Below the pieces are notes generated by a model. The model was given only the letters and a program-made list of their open reading frames with translations, was not told the DNA's origin and ran no database searches. Both the position numbers and the translations under genes were made by a program. Below are positions 1 to 9,000 of a DNA stretch of 58,328 bases, in pieces. Each line of letters starts with the position of its first letter. Position 1 is the first letter of the stretch. Origin of the DNA: Candidatus Blautia excrementipullorum (GTDB lineage: Bacteria > Bacillota > Clostridia > Lachnospirales > Lachnospiraceae); assembly GCA_019118645.1 (NCBI GenBank), contig DWYN01000061.1, forward strand, positions 1 through 58,328. The letters run 5' to 3'.

Positions 1-288
1 ATTACAGAGTTTGACGGCAAGAGAGTCCGCAGCATCGAGTCCTTGATAGAGCTTCTTCAGTATTATGAACCAGGCGAAGAAGTTGAAGTAACGCTTCAGG
101 TAATGGACGGCGACGGATATAAAGAAAAGACGGTAACAGTAACTCTGGACGAGGATACCAGCAAGGATAAAGAAGACAGTGAAGACAGCAGCAGCCAGGA
201 TTCTTCTGATGAGGAAAGCATTCTCCGCGACTGGGAAAACGGAAACGACGACAGTATGGATTATGAAGAATTCTTTGGAATGTGGTAA
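1..288 (+). CDS. HtrA/DegP-type serine protease, C-terminal PDZ end (partial)
   Basis: The window opens inside a reading frame (frame 1) that runs to a TAA at 286-288. The first ~40 residues (ITEFDGKRVRSIESLIELL, then EPGEEVEVTLQV) match the second half of the PDZ domain that ends HtrA/DegP-type membrane-anchored serine proteases, which degrade or refold damaged exported proteins. The last ~50 residues form an acidic Ser/Asp/Glu-rich tail ending in EEFFGMW. The protease domain and catalytic triad lie upstream of the window, so activity cannot be confirmed. A strong terminator follows about 55 bases after the stop. Other PDZ proteins such as a SpoIVB or CtpA type are possible but the acidic tail and motif fit HtrA better. 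Confidence 0.7.
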   Translation: MTEFDGKRVRSIESLIELLQYYEPGEEVEVTLQVMDGDGYKEKTVTVTLDEDTSKDKEDSEDSSSQDSSDEESILRDWENGNDDSMDYEEFFGMW

Positions 289-344
289 TAAATAAAGGCT
301 TTTTGCAGATCTGCCATGAAAATTTCAGAACTGTAATAAGAAAA

Positions 345-406
345 GACGTCTGCTCCCCTGGCAGGCCCGGAATTTACCGGGATGCCGGAAGGGGCAGACG
401 TTTTTT
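345..406 (+). terminator. Rho-independent terminator after the HtrA-like gene
   Basis: A GC-rich stem pairs ACGTCTGCTCCC (from 346) with GGGGCAGACGT (391-401), with further pairing around the internal CCGG blocks, and is followed by six T at 401-406. It closes the plus-strand HtrA transcript before the convergent TetR gene. Confidence 0.85.
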
Positions 407-438
407 GCATAAAACTATGTCCGTGAACGGGAAACCCG

Positions 439-1032
439 CTATAACGTTTCCGATTCCGCAAGCACTCCGGAGCGGAGAAGATCTGTCAGGAGATTCCTGG
501 CTTCTTTTTTTATCTGTTCCAGAGGGACTTTTTCGTTATGGGACTCGTTGAGAAAGCCGAACATGCCATAGCAGACAAAGCCGGCTATTTTCTTAGGGGA
601 ATATTTCAGGCGCAGCTTTTTCTGGATGTGAAGCGTGTGCATCTCTACAGTATCCAGTATGATACTGTACATCCGGGAAGCCAGATAGGGATTTTTTTCC
701 GGGTTCGTATGCTGAAAGAAATCAAACCTGTCATAGTATAGCTGCAGGATGCTGTCCAGCATGTTCACGTATCCGGCGGTCAGTCTGCCGGAGGGATTAT
801 TCTCTTTCTGCCTCCGGTAATAATCTTCCGTTCCGATTTTGATCATGTCGCTGAAAATATCGTCCAGAAGCGCATATTTGTCGCTGTAATGAGAATAGAA
901 AGTAATACGGCTGACCTCAGCTTTCCGGCACAGCTCTGTGATGGAAATATGCTCAAAATTTTCTTTTCCCAGCATTTCCGTAAGGGTTTTTTTTAGGCTT
1001 CGTTTTGTTTTTGCGATTCGTTTATCTTCCAT
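439..1032 (-). CDS. TetR/AcrR family transcriptional regulator
   Basis: A 197-residue protein with an N-terminal TetR helix-turn-helix at about residues 10-60 (ISITELCRKAEVSRITFYSH is the typical TetR recognition region) and an all-helical C-terminal ligand domain of the Firmicute type, ending FVCYGMFGFLNESHNE. TetR proteins repress nearby promoters and release DNA when a small ligand binds. It is divergent from the DegV gene, and the shared 150-base intergenic region holds a perfect 12-base palindrome inside the DegV promoter, so DegV is the obvious target. DegV proteins bind fatty acids, so an acyl ligand is plausible, but this is inference. No strong ribosome site is seen; AAAGGGA lies about 14 bases upstream of the ATG. 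Confidence 0.9.
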   Translation of the reverse strand: MEDKRIAKTKRSLKKTLTEMLGKENFEHISITELCRKAEVSRITFYSHYSDKYALLDDIFSDMIKIGTEDYYRRQKENNPSGRLTAGYVNMLDSILQLYYDRFDFFQHTNPEKNPYLASRMYSIILDTVEMHTLHIQKKLRLKYSPKKIAGFVCYGMFGFLNESHNEKVPLEQIKKEARNLLTDLLRSGVLAESETL

Positions 1033-1107
1033 TAGCTGACATTTTTCCCTTTCTGTATAATTAGCTTACATTTTCTGATTTTTGTTCATTGTGCTTCCCT
1101 CTCTGTT

Positions 1108-1135
1108 TTGCTATAATTTTAACACGTGTTATAAT
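1108..1135 (+). promoter_or_regulatory. DegV promoter with embedded palindromic operator
   Basis: TTGCTA (1108-1113) and TATAAT (1130-1135) are 16 bases apart and form a sigma-A type promoter. The spacer holds the perfect palindrome TAACACGTGTTA (1120-1131), placed where a bound repressor would block RNA polymerase. The neighbouring TetR protein is the likely binder. Confidence 0.65.
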
Positions 1136-1185
1136 AACGGTCAATCAGTACGAAATGACCAGCAACAGTATTCAGGAGGATAAGT

Positions 1186-2058
1186 ATGCCTAAAATTGCG
1201 ATTATGGCAGACAGCAACTGTGGGATTATGCCATCAGAAGAGGAAAAATACGGGATTTATATACTTCCTATGCCGATTATCATTGACGGGAAAACCTATT
1301 ACGAGGGAATTGACATTACCCTGGAGGAATTTTACCGGAGACAGGTTCAGGGAGCTGTGATTTCCACCTCCCAGCCGTCCCCGGGGGATGTCTCTGCAAT
1401 GTGGGACAGGCTTCTCGCCTCCTATGACGAAATTGTATTTATTCCTATGTCCTCCGGACTGAGCAGCACCTGCCAGACGTCTCTTCTGCTGGCGGATGAG
1501 GAGCCGTACAGAGGCAGGGTTTTTGTTGTGGACAATCACCGGATTTCCGTTACCCAGGCAGTTGCTGCCCTGGAGGCAAGAAACCTTGCCGAATCCGGGA
1601 AAACCGCCGCAGAAATAAAAGAAATTCTGGAAAGGGAAGCGCTGGACGCAACGATTTATATAGCAGTTGATACACTGGAATATCTGAAAAAGGGCGGACG
1701 TATTACTGCCGCAGCCGCCGCCTTGGGGACGGTTCTCAGGCTAAAGCCGGTTCTTACCATTCAGGGGGAAAAACTGGAATCTTATGCAAAGGCCCGCGGG
1801 ATGAAGGCTGCTTTTCAGACGATGCTGGATGCGCTGAAGCATGACTTTGACACCCGCCTGGGCACTCTGAGGAAGCAGGGAAAGATGAAGATCGGACTTG
1901 CCAATACCGCTATGGAGACAGACAAGCTGGAAGAATTTAAAGCAGAGCTGGCGGAAAATTTTCCGGATATGGAACTGGTCTACTTCCCTCTTACCGCCAG
2001 TATCGGCACACATGTAGGCCCCGGGGGTCTGGGCATAGGGGCTGTACGAAGCGTATGA
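1186..2058 (+). CDS. DegV family fatty-acid-binding protein
   Basis: A 290-residue protein with the DegV fold. Visible family marks are the N-terminal MADSNCGI (usual D-S segment after strand 1), the SSGLSSTCQTS loop near residue 90 that binds the fatty acid carboxylate, the KKGGRI motif near 168, and the C-terminal THVGPGGLGIG. DegV/FakB proteins carry fatty acids and, with FakA kinase, pass them into phospholipid synthesis as acyl phosphates; no fakA is in the window. The ATG at 1186 follows AGGAGG (1174-1179). Transcription starts from the palindrome-containing promoter shared with the divergent TetR gene, and a terminator lies 55 bases after the stop, so it is probably monocistronic. Confidence 0.92.
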   Translation: MPKIAIMADSNCGIMPSEEEKYGIYILPMPIIIDGKTYYEGIDITLEEFYRRQVQGAVISTSQPSPGDVSAMWDRLLASYDEIVFIPMSSGLSSTCQTSLLLADEEPYRGRVFVVDNHRISVTQAVAALEARNLAESGKTAAEIKEILEREALDATIYIAVDTLEYLKKGGRITAAAAALGTVLRLKPVLTIQGEKLESYAKARGMKAAFQTMLDALKHDFDTRLGTLRKQGKMKIGLANTAMETDKLEEFKAELAENFPDMELVYFPLTASIGTHVGPGGLGIGAVRSV

Positions 2059-2112
2059 ATTTATCAGAAGAATACGGCCTGTCTTTGGAAGAAAGACGGG
2101 GTCAGAACAGAG

Positions 2113-2143
2113 ATCGCCGCTTGCAAAAAGCGGCGATTTTGTT
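2113..2143 (+). terminator. Rho-independent terminator after degV
   Basis: Perfect stem ATCGCCGCTT (2113-2122) pairs with AAGCGGCGAT (2128-2137) around a short A-rich loop, followed by TTTTGTT. Confidence 0.85.
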
Positions 2144-2183
2144 ATGGTATTTTCCGGATATGACAGAGACATTGAAAGGCATA

Positions 2184-2212
2184 TTGAAAGCCCAAAGCAG
2201 GTCTGTTATACT
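2184..2212 (+). promoter_or_regulatory. Sigma-A promoter for the nucleoside hydrolase
   Basis: TTGAAA (2184-2189) and TATACT (2207-2212) are separated by 17 bases, between the degV terminator and the start at 2300. Assignment rests on motif match and position only. Confidence 0.55.
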
Positions 2213-2299
2213 TATTCACAGGATAAATGCCGGAAATGTGGAAAACTTTTCTGTATGACGGAAAAAATGTGGAAATACAAGAAGAACATGGAGGCTCTC

Positions 2300-3253
2300 A
2301 TGGAGAAAAGAAAACTGATCATTGACTGTGATCCGGGAGTGGACGATGCTTTAATGCTTGCTTTTGCTGCGGCTCACAGGGAAGAATTTGATATACTTGC
2401 CGTAACGACAGTAAACGGAAACCAGGACATAGAAAAAGTAACCAGAAATGCCCTGGATCTTACGGCGTTTTACGGTCTTAAAGTTCCGGTGGCAAAGGGG
2501 ATGGGCCTGCCTTTGGTAAAGGAGCCTCACTATGCTCCCGAAACACACGGGGAGAGCGGCCTGGGTACCTGCAGACTTCCCGCTTCTCCGGAAAAAGCGG
2601 AGGAGGAGCCGGCGGTTCTTTTCCTATACCGTATTCTGGCGGGGCTTCCGGAGGAGGAGAAAATTACAATTGCCGCCACAGGTCCTCTGACAAACATTGC
2701 GGTTTTGCTGAGGCTGTTTCCGGAGGTGAAACGAAAAATCAGGGAAATTCTGTTTATGGGCGGTTCTCTGTGCGGAGGCAATGTGACTACGGCCGCGGAG
2801 TTTAATTTTTATGTGGATCCGGAGGCGGCAAAGATTGTATTTTACTCGCAGATCCCTCTGGTTATGTGCGGCCTTGATGTAACAGAAAAATGCACTCTCA
2901 CCCGGAATCAGATTCTTAAACTGTGCCAGTCCGGATATCCGGCAGCCAGAGCCTGCGGGGATATGATGGGATTTGCACTGGAAAATACTTCTGAAAAATA
3001 CAGGGGAGAGGTCAGTGTTCATGACGCAGCGCCGCTGATGTACCTGCTGTATCCGGGGATTTTCAGCGGGCAGAATGAAATTCTGGACGTGGACTGTTCT
3101 GACGGACCTTCCCGGGGAGCGGTGCTGGGAGGCTTCCGGTGGTGGAGAAACGAGGAGACAGAAGCAAATGTATTTGTTCTGACAGATGTGGACAGAGAAA
3201 AATTTCAGGAATATCTGATTACTGCTTTGTATGCGCTGGGAGAGGCAGAATAA
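2300..3253 (+). CDS. Nucleoside hydrolase (inosine-uridine preferring family)
   Basis: The protein (317 residues from this start) hydrolyses the N-glycosidic bond of ribonucleosides in purine/pyrimidine salvage. The calcium-binding signature DCDPGVDDAL is at residues 9-18, with D9, D11, D15 and D16 present (the family usually has DTDPG; here T is C). Further marks are the central AATGPLTNIAVLL, the NFYVDPEAAKIV segment and VHDAAPLMYL, which supplies the usual C-terminal His-Asp pair. The open frame extends upstream to 2144, but the ATG at 2300 is chosen because GGAGG sits at 2290-2294 and the homologous region starts there. Exact base specificity cannot be read from sequence. Confidence 0.9.
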   Translation: MEKRKLIIDCDPGVDDALMLAFAAAHREEFDILAVTTVNGNQDIEKVTRNALDLTAFYGLKVPVAKGMGLPLVKEPHYAPETHGESGLGTCRLPASPEKAEEEPAVLFLYRILAGLPEEEKITIAATGPLTNIAVLLRLFPEVKRKIREILFMGGSLCGGNVTTAAEFNFYVDPEAAKIVFYSQIPLVMCGLDVTEKCTLTRNQILKLCQSGYPAARACGDMMGFALENTSEKYRGEVSVHDAAPLMYLLYPGIFSGQNEILDVDCSDGPSRGAVLGGFRWWRNEETEANVFVLTDVDREKFQEYLITALYALGEAE

Positions 3254-3274
3254 AATAGAGAGAGTAGCAGTTTT

Positions 3275-4231
3275 ATGAATTATATAGTTTTTGACCTGGA
3301 ATGGAACCAGAGTCCTGACGGAAAAAAGTGCACAAATAAAAAGCTGCCCTTTGAAATTATTGAAATCGGGGCGGTAAAGCTGGATGAGGAAAGAAAGCCG
3401 GCGGATACCTTCCACAGGATAATCCGTCCTCAGGTATACAGCTGGATTCATGACAGTATTCATGAGGTGATCCATGTAGACTATAAGGATCTTTTAAACG
3501 GCGTTTCTTTTCCGCAGGCCGCAAGAGAATTTCTTGAGTGGTGCGGGAATGATTATGTTTTCTGCACATGGGGAAATCAGGATCTGACGGAATTTCAGAG
3601 AAATATGAAATATTATGACATGCTCTGCCTTCTGCCGGGGCCGGTGCGCTATTATGACGCGCAGAAGCTTTTCAGCTGGTTTCATGAGTATAAAAAGCTG
3701 CGCAGAAGCCTGGAGTATGCGGTGGACACGCTGGGAATAAATAAAGAGAGATGCTTCCACAGAGCCCTTGAGGATGCGCAATATACAGCGGAAGTATTTG
3801 CGCAGATGGACGAAGCCAGAATTCTGCCTTACTTTTCTGTGGATGTGTACCAGAATCCCCGGAAAAGAAAAGAAGAACTTTATATTTCTTATCCGGCCTA
3901 TGACAAATATATTTCCAGAGAATTTGCTGACAAAGAGAAAATAATGAAGGACCGTGAGGCGACCAGTACCAGATGCCCTGTCTGCCGCCTTCCGGCAAAA
4001 AGAAAAATCCGCTGGTTTGCCGCTAATGCAAAGTCTTACGAGAGTATTTCTCTCTGCCAGAACCACGGATATGTAAAGGGAAAGATCCGGATACGCAAAA
4101 CAGACGAGGGACGCTACTATGCAGTGAAGACCTTGAAAAATGTGGAGGAAGAAAAAGCGGAGGAAATCCGGAACAAAAGGGATTCCCTCCGCAAAAAGAG
4201 AAAGAAAAAGCTTTTAGAGGAGAAGATCTGA
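3275..4231 (+). CDS. KapD-like DEDDh 3'-5' exonuclease with C-terminal Cys/His extension
   Basis: A 318-residue protein. Residues 1-185 form a DEDDh exonuclease domain: Exo I has D7 and E9 (FDLEWN), Exo III has H and D in CFHRALEDAQYTAEVF. This resembles KapD, the inhibitor of the KinA sporulation pathway, and other RNase T-like exonucleases. KapD is only about 200 residues; here about 130 more follow, containing CPVC near residue 232 and a CxNH about 30 residues later (LCQNHG), a possible zinc ribbon, and then a strongly basic Lys/Arg/Glu helix at the C-terminus. That could bind nucleic acid. It follows the nucleoside hydrolase by 21 bases, and its last 18 bases overlap the convergent carboxypeptidase gene. 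Substrate is unknown. Confidence 0.8.
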   Translation: MNYIVFDLEWNQSPDGKKCTNKKLPFEIIEIGAVKLDEERKPADTFHRIIRPQVYSWIHDSIHEVIHVDYKDLLNGVSFPQAAREFLEWCGNDYVFCTWGNQDLTEFQRNMKYYDMLCLLPGPVRYYDAQKLFSWFHEYKKLRRSLEYAVDTLGINKERCFHRALEDAQYTAEVFAQMDEARILPYFSVDVYQNPRKRKEELYISYPAYDKYISREFADKEKIMKDREATSTRCPVCRLPAKRKIRWFAANAKSYESISLCQNHGYVKGKIRIRKTDEGRYYAVKTLKNVEEEKAEEIRNKRDSLRKKRKKKLLEEKI

Positions 4232-5467
4232 AAGCAGTGTTTTTTGATAATGTCTGGCAGTTCCTACCTGGTGACCGTTGAAAATGTAATCGGTTTCCAG
4301 GAGCGGGAGACCTGCCGGATTTTTTTTGAGTGTCCGGCTTGAGGACAGGGACTCGACGTCCACTCCGTTGGGAAGCGTAACGGAAGGCGTCCTCAGAGAA
4401 TAAAAGAGCACGGAGTTTCTGTAATCTTTCAGGATATATTTTTCCGCAGGCAGACAGGAGATGGAAATATCTTCTGTTCCGGACCGAACCGCTGAGCGGG
4501 TGAAATTATTGAATCCGTAGTCCAGGAGCGCTGCGGTGTCAGAATAGGCGCCGTTTACAGACTGCATGACCACGGCTACCAGATACATATTTCCCCGTCT
4601 GGCATAGGTGACAAGGGTATTTCCCGCTGCTTCCGTATATCCTGTCTTTCCTCCCAGGACTCCCTCGTAGGCGTACTGCTGGCCCGCCATCATTCTGTGG
4701 TGATTCAGAAGGTATCGTGTCTCCCCGAATACATTGGTTGGCGGGATTTCGTAATAGCCAGTGGTGACAAAGCGCCGGAAGGTGGGATTAAACCAGGCTG
4801 CCCGGGCAATTTTGGCCATATCGCCGGCTGTAGTGTAGTGCATTTCATCAGGGAGACCGTGAGGATTGTTAAAATGAGTGTTGGTGCAGCCAAGCTGTCT
4901 TGCCTTCAGATTCATAAGCTCCACAAATTTTTTAACAGAGCCGGAAGCGTTTTCAGCAAGGGCCAGTGTCATTTCGTTGGCTGACTGCAGCATGACGGCC
5001 ATCATTGCCTGTTCCATGGTAAACTCCTCGCCGGTATCTGCGTAGATACTGGAGCTGTCGCTGATTGTAATGCCGTGGGCGGCGCTCTGAGACATTACAA
5101 TTTTTCCGTTCATATCCAGATGTTCGCTGGCCAGAAGGGAGGTCATGATTTTTGTAATGCTGGCGGGATACTGAGCCTTATCGGCATTTTTGGAATACAG
5201 AACCGCTCCGGTGATCATGTCTACCAGAATTGCGGATTCTCCCTCGATTTTTGGCCCGGCAGGCCATCCTTTGATACTGTCGGTGTCCGGCGCCTGATTG
5301 TAGTACTGCGTATGGGGATTAGGCGTTGGAGTGGCGGTCACAATCGGCGCTTCCTGATAGGTTCCGTCTTCCGCGGCCTGAGCGGCGGCGGGAAGGGAAA
5401 AGACGGTAATTACAGCCATAAAACTGCAGAGTATTTTTTTTACGATTTTTTTTCTGTATCTTTTCAT
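4214..5467 (-). CDS. D-alanyl-D-alanine carboxypeptidase, peptidase family S11 (DacF/PBP5 type)
   Basis: A 417-residue exported penicillin-binding protein that trims the terminal D-Ala from peptidoglycan stem pentapeptides. All three active-site motifs are present: SxxK as SITK (S103, K106), SxN as SAN (162-164) and KTG (274-276). Residues 1-30 are a signal peptide ending near AAAQA, followed by a short Thr/Pro linker. The C-terminal ~120 residues match the PBP5_C beta domain. The frame opens at 5524, but the ATG at 5467 is preferred: AGAAAGG lies just upstream and MKRYRKKIVKK begins a normal signal peptide. The C-terminal end (HYQKTLLSDLLL) lacks an obvious amphipathic anchor. A sporulation role (DacF) is possible but not shown. 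Confidence 0.92.
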   Translation of the reverse strand: MKRYRKKIVKKILCSFMAVITVFSLPAAAQAAEDGTYQEAPIVTATPTPNPHTQYYNQAPDTDSIKGWPAGPKIEGESAILVDMITGAVLYSKNADKAQYPASITKIMTSLLASEHLDMNGKIVMSQSAAHGITISDSSSIYADTGEEFTMEQAMMAVMLQSANEMTLALAENASGSVKKFVELMNLKARQLGCTNTHFNNPHGLPDEMHYTTAGDMAKIARAAWFNPTFRRFVTTGYYEIPPTNVFGETRYLLNHHRMMAGQQYAYEGVLGGKTGYTEAAGNTLVTYARRGNMYLVAVVMQSVNGAYSDTAALLDYGFNNFTRSAVRSGTEDISISCLPAEKYILKDYRNSVLFYSLRTPSVTLPNGVDVESLSSSRTLKKNPAGLPLLETDYIFNGHQVGTARHYQKTLLSDLLL

Positions 5468-5529
5468 AAACACAGCCTTTCTGGCATCATGGTTTGCCTT
5501 TATATTCCCTGTCAGGGATATCATCAGTT

Positions 5530-5557
5530 ATTATATCATACCATATTTCTGTTACAA
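5530..5557 (-). promoter_or_regulatory. Promoter for the D-Ala-D-Ala carboxypeptidase
   Basis: On the minus strand, TTGTAA (5557-5552) and TATAAT (5535-5530) are 16 bases apart, about 60 bases upstream of the start at 5467. It is divergent from the T-box promoter. Confidence 0.6.
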
Positions 5558-5590
5558 GGCTGTATTTTCCACGAAATACAGGAAAAACGC

Positions 5591-5620
5591 TTGACATATG
5601 CTTTTTTGACATCTTATAAT
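5591..5620 (+). promoter_or_regulatory. Consensus promoter of the T-box/ileS transcript
   Basis: TTGACA (5591-5596) and TATAAT (5615-5620), both perfect, with an 18-base spacer. Transcription would start near 5627, giving a ~450-base leader before ileS. Confidence 0.8.
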
Positions 5621-5639
5621 GATACAGCACACATAATAT

Positions 5640-5948
5640 GTAAAGACTGTGATGGAGACAGTATGCCGGGTGTGTTTCGAGAAGATACGGATTCTGTGTG
5701 TACGCAGGATGCGGACTGGAGAAACTTTATGAACGCAGCAGAGAGCCGGGGACAGGTGGAAGCCCGGTGCAAGTAATTACGGCAGAAGATCACTCCGGAG
5801 TCTCTTTCCTGAAACGTCGCAGGAGTAGGGGAAGACGGCGTTCCCACCGTTAAGAGGGACATGTATCGGCATTTTTGCCCGTACAATGTAACAGGTGGTG
5901 CGAACGTGTATGCTGCTTTCGTCCTTTTACAGGGCGGAGGCTTTTTTT
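5640..5948 (+). promoter_or_regulatory. T-box leader of ileS (Ile specifier)
   Basis: The leader has the T-box hallmarks in order. The upper Stem I sequence AGAGAGCCGGGGACAGGTGG is near 5741. The 3' side of Stem I carries GAAGATCACTCC, giving the candidate specifier AUC (5789-5791), an isoleucine codon followed by a purine. The T-box bulge region is ACAGGTGGTGCGAACG (5891-5906), a variant of the consensus AGGGTGGNACCGCG. An 11-base-pair terminator follows (5915-5925 with 5931-5941) with seven T (5942-5948). Uncharged tRNA-Ile should stabilise the antiterminator and turn ileS on. The specifier was placed by eye. Confidence 0.85.
5915..5948 (+). terminator. Regulated terminator of the ileS T-box
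   Basis: Stem GCTTTCGTCCT (5915-5925) pairs with AGGGCGGAGGC (5931-5941) using some G-U pairs, loop TTTAC, then TTTTTTT. This is the hairpin competing with the T-box antiterminator. Confidence 0.8.
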
Positions 5949-6078
5949 ATTATAAAAGTCCCGGACAGCGGGTGGGGATTGTGAGAACGCATAAGTGCGG
6001 AGCAATCTACTTTTATAAGAAGTGCAGTCTGCGTGATCAGTCATGTATCTTCAGATTTTAATAAAGGAGGAATTTATT

Positions 6079-9000
6079 GTGTACCAGAAGGTAGATACGA
6101 ACCTGAATTTTGTCGACCGCGAAAAAAATGTGGAAAAGTTCTGGGAAGAAAACCATATTTTCGAGAAAAGTATGGAAAACCGTAAAGAGGGAGAGACTTA
6201 CACCTTTTATGACGGGCCGCCCACAGCTAACGGAAAGCCCCACATCGGCCATGTGCTGACCCGTGTGATCAAGGACATGATTCCAAGATACCGGACCATG
6301 AAGGGGTATATGGTGCCCCGCAAGGCCGGATGGGATACCCATGGACTTCCTGTAGAGCTGGAAGTGGAGAAAAAGCTGGGCCTGGACGGCAAGGAGCAGA
6401 TTGAGGCCTACGGAATTGAGCCATTTATCAAGCAGTGCAAGGAAAGCGTCTGGAAGTATAAGGGAATGTGGGAAGACTTTTCCTCTACCGTAGGTTTCTG
6501 GGCAGATATGGAACATCCCTATGTTACCTATGATGACAATTACATTGAGTCTGAATGGTGGGCTCTTAAGGAAATCTGGAATAGGGGGCTTCTGTATAAA
6601 GGATTTAAGATTGTGCCTTACTGCCCCCGCTGCGGAACTCCTCTTTCCGCTCAGGAGGTTTCCCAGGGATATAAGACCGTAAAGGAACGTTCCGCCATCG
6701 TCCGCTTTAAGGCAAAAGGAGAGGACGCTTATTTCCTGGCCTGGACGACAACGCCCTGGACCCTTCCTTCCAACCTGGCTCTCTGCGTGAACCCGGAGGA
6801 GACCTACTGTAAAGTAAAGGCTGCCGACGGAAATACTTATTATATGGCGGAGGCTCTTCTGGATAAGGTGCTGGGAAAACTGGCGAAGGAAGAAGGCGAG
6901 AAGGCCTATGAGATTCTTGAAACTTACAAAGGAAAAGATCTGGAATACAGAGAATATGAGCCGCTGTACGCATGTGCGGGAGAAGCGGCGGAAAAGCAGA
7001 AGAAGAAAGCACATTACGTAACCTGTGATAATTACGTTACTATGAGCGATGGTACCGGAATTGTGCATATGGCGCCCGCCTTCGGTGAGGACGATAACCG
7101 CGTATGCCAAAGATACGGCATGCCTTTTGTACAGTTTGTAGACGGACAGGGAAATATGACGGCGGAGACTCCCTATGCCGGAGTTTTTGTGAAAAAAGCG
7201 GATCCCATGATCCTCAAGGATCTGGACAAGGAAGGCAAGCTTTTTGACGCTCCGAAGTTTGAGCACGAATACCCGCACTGCTGGAGATGCGATACTCCTC
7301 TGATCTACTACGCTCGGGAATCCTGGTTTATCAAGATGACGGCGGTAAAAGATGACCTGATCCGCAACAACAATACCATTAACTGGATTCCGGAGAGCAT
7401 CGGAAAAGGACGCTTCGGAGACTGGCTTGAAAATGTGCAGGACTGGGGAATTTCCAGAAACCGTTACTGGGGAACTCCTCTGAATATCTGGCAGTGCCAG
7501 TGCGGACACATGCATTCTATCGGAAGCCGCCAGGAGCTGTATGAGATGAGCGGGGATGAAAAAGCGAAGACAGTGGAGCTGCACCGTCCCTATATCGATG
7601 AGATCACTATAAAATGTCCGGAGTGCGGCGGAACCATGCACCGTGTACCGGAAGTGATCGACTGCTGGTTCGATTCCGGCGCCATGCCTTTTGCGCAGCA
7701 TCACTACCCATTTGAAAACAAAGACCTTTTTGAGCAGCAGTTCCCGGCAGACTTTATCTCCGAGGCCGTTGACCAGACAAGAGGATGGTTCTATTCTCTT
7801 CTGGCAGAATCCACTCTGCTCTTTAACAAGGCTCCTTATAAAAATGTAATTGTCCTGGGCCATGTTCAGGATGAGAACGGACAGAAGATGAGCAAATCCA
7901 AAGGAAATGCGGTGGATCCTTTTGACGCTCTGGAAAAATACGGAGCAGACGCTATCCGCTGGTATTTCTATATAAACAGCGCGCCATGGCTTCCCAACCG
8001 CTTCCATGGCAAGGCAGTTGTAGAGGGACAGAGGAAATTTATGGGTACTCTCTGGAACACGTATGCCTTCTTCGTTCTGTATGCCAATATTGACAATTTT
8101 GACGCGACAAAATATACTTTAGAGTATAGCAGTCTCCCGGTTATGGATAAATGGCTTTTAAGCAAGCTGAACTCTGTGGTGAAGGCTGTGGATGATCATC
8201 TGGCAAACTACCGGATTCCGGAGAGCGCGAGAGCTCTGCAGGAATTTGTGGATGAGATGAGCAACTGGTATGTGAGAAGAAGCCGTGAACGTTTCTGGGC
8301 AAAGGGTATGGAGCAGGATAAAATCAATGCTTATACGACTCTTTATACTGCCCTTGTGACAATCTGCAAGGCGGCTGCTCCGCTGATTCCTTTTATGACA
8401 GAGGATATTTACCAGAATCTTGTGAGAAGCATTGACAAAAATGCTCCGGAGAGTATTCATCTCTGCGATTATCCGGAAGTAAAGGAAGAATGGATCAACA
8501 AGGAACTGGAAGACGACATGGAGGTCGTACTTAAGATTGTGGTTCTGGGACGTGCGGCAAGAAATACGGCAAATATCAAGAACCGCCAGCCTATCGGCAC
8601 CATGTATGTCAAGACAGAGAACAAACTGGATCAGTTTTATGTGGACATTATTGCCGATGAACTGAATGTAAAAGAAGTAAAATTTGCGGAAGATGTGGAA
8701 TCCTTTATTTCCTACAGCTTCAAACCCCAGCTGCGCACCGTGGGACCGAAATACGGAAAGCTTCTGAACGGCATCCGAAGCGCGCTGGCTGAGATCAACG
8801 GTGCGGAAGCCATGAAGGAGCTTAAAGAAACAGGGCTTCTGACGCTGGATATTGACGGAAACAAGGTGGAGCTGAAAGAAGAGGATCTTCTCATCGAAAC
8901 TGCCCAGACAGAAGGGTATGTGACAGAGAGCGAGGGAGAAACTTCTGTTGTCCTTGACACGAATCTGACACCGGAGCTGATCGAAGAAGGATTTGTCCGT

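Noticed and set aside
5075-5776. A 233-codon plus-strand frame across the carboxypeptidase start and into the T-box
   Set aside because: It crosses two promoters and the T-box leader and is antisense to the signal peptide region; no ribosome site or domain.
6058-8007. A 649-codon frame on the minus strand inside ileS
   Set aside because: It is antisense to a full, motif-complete IleRS. Its translation is Leu/His/Ser-rich without domain or ribosome site, a by-product of codon bias.
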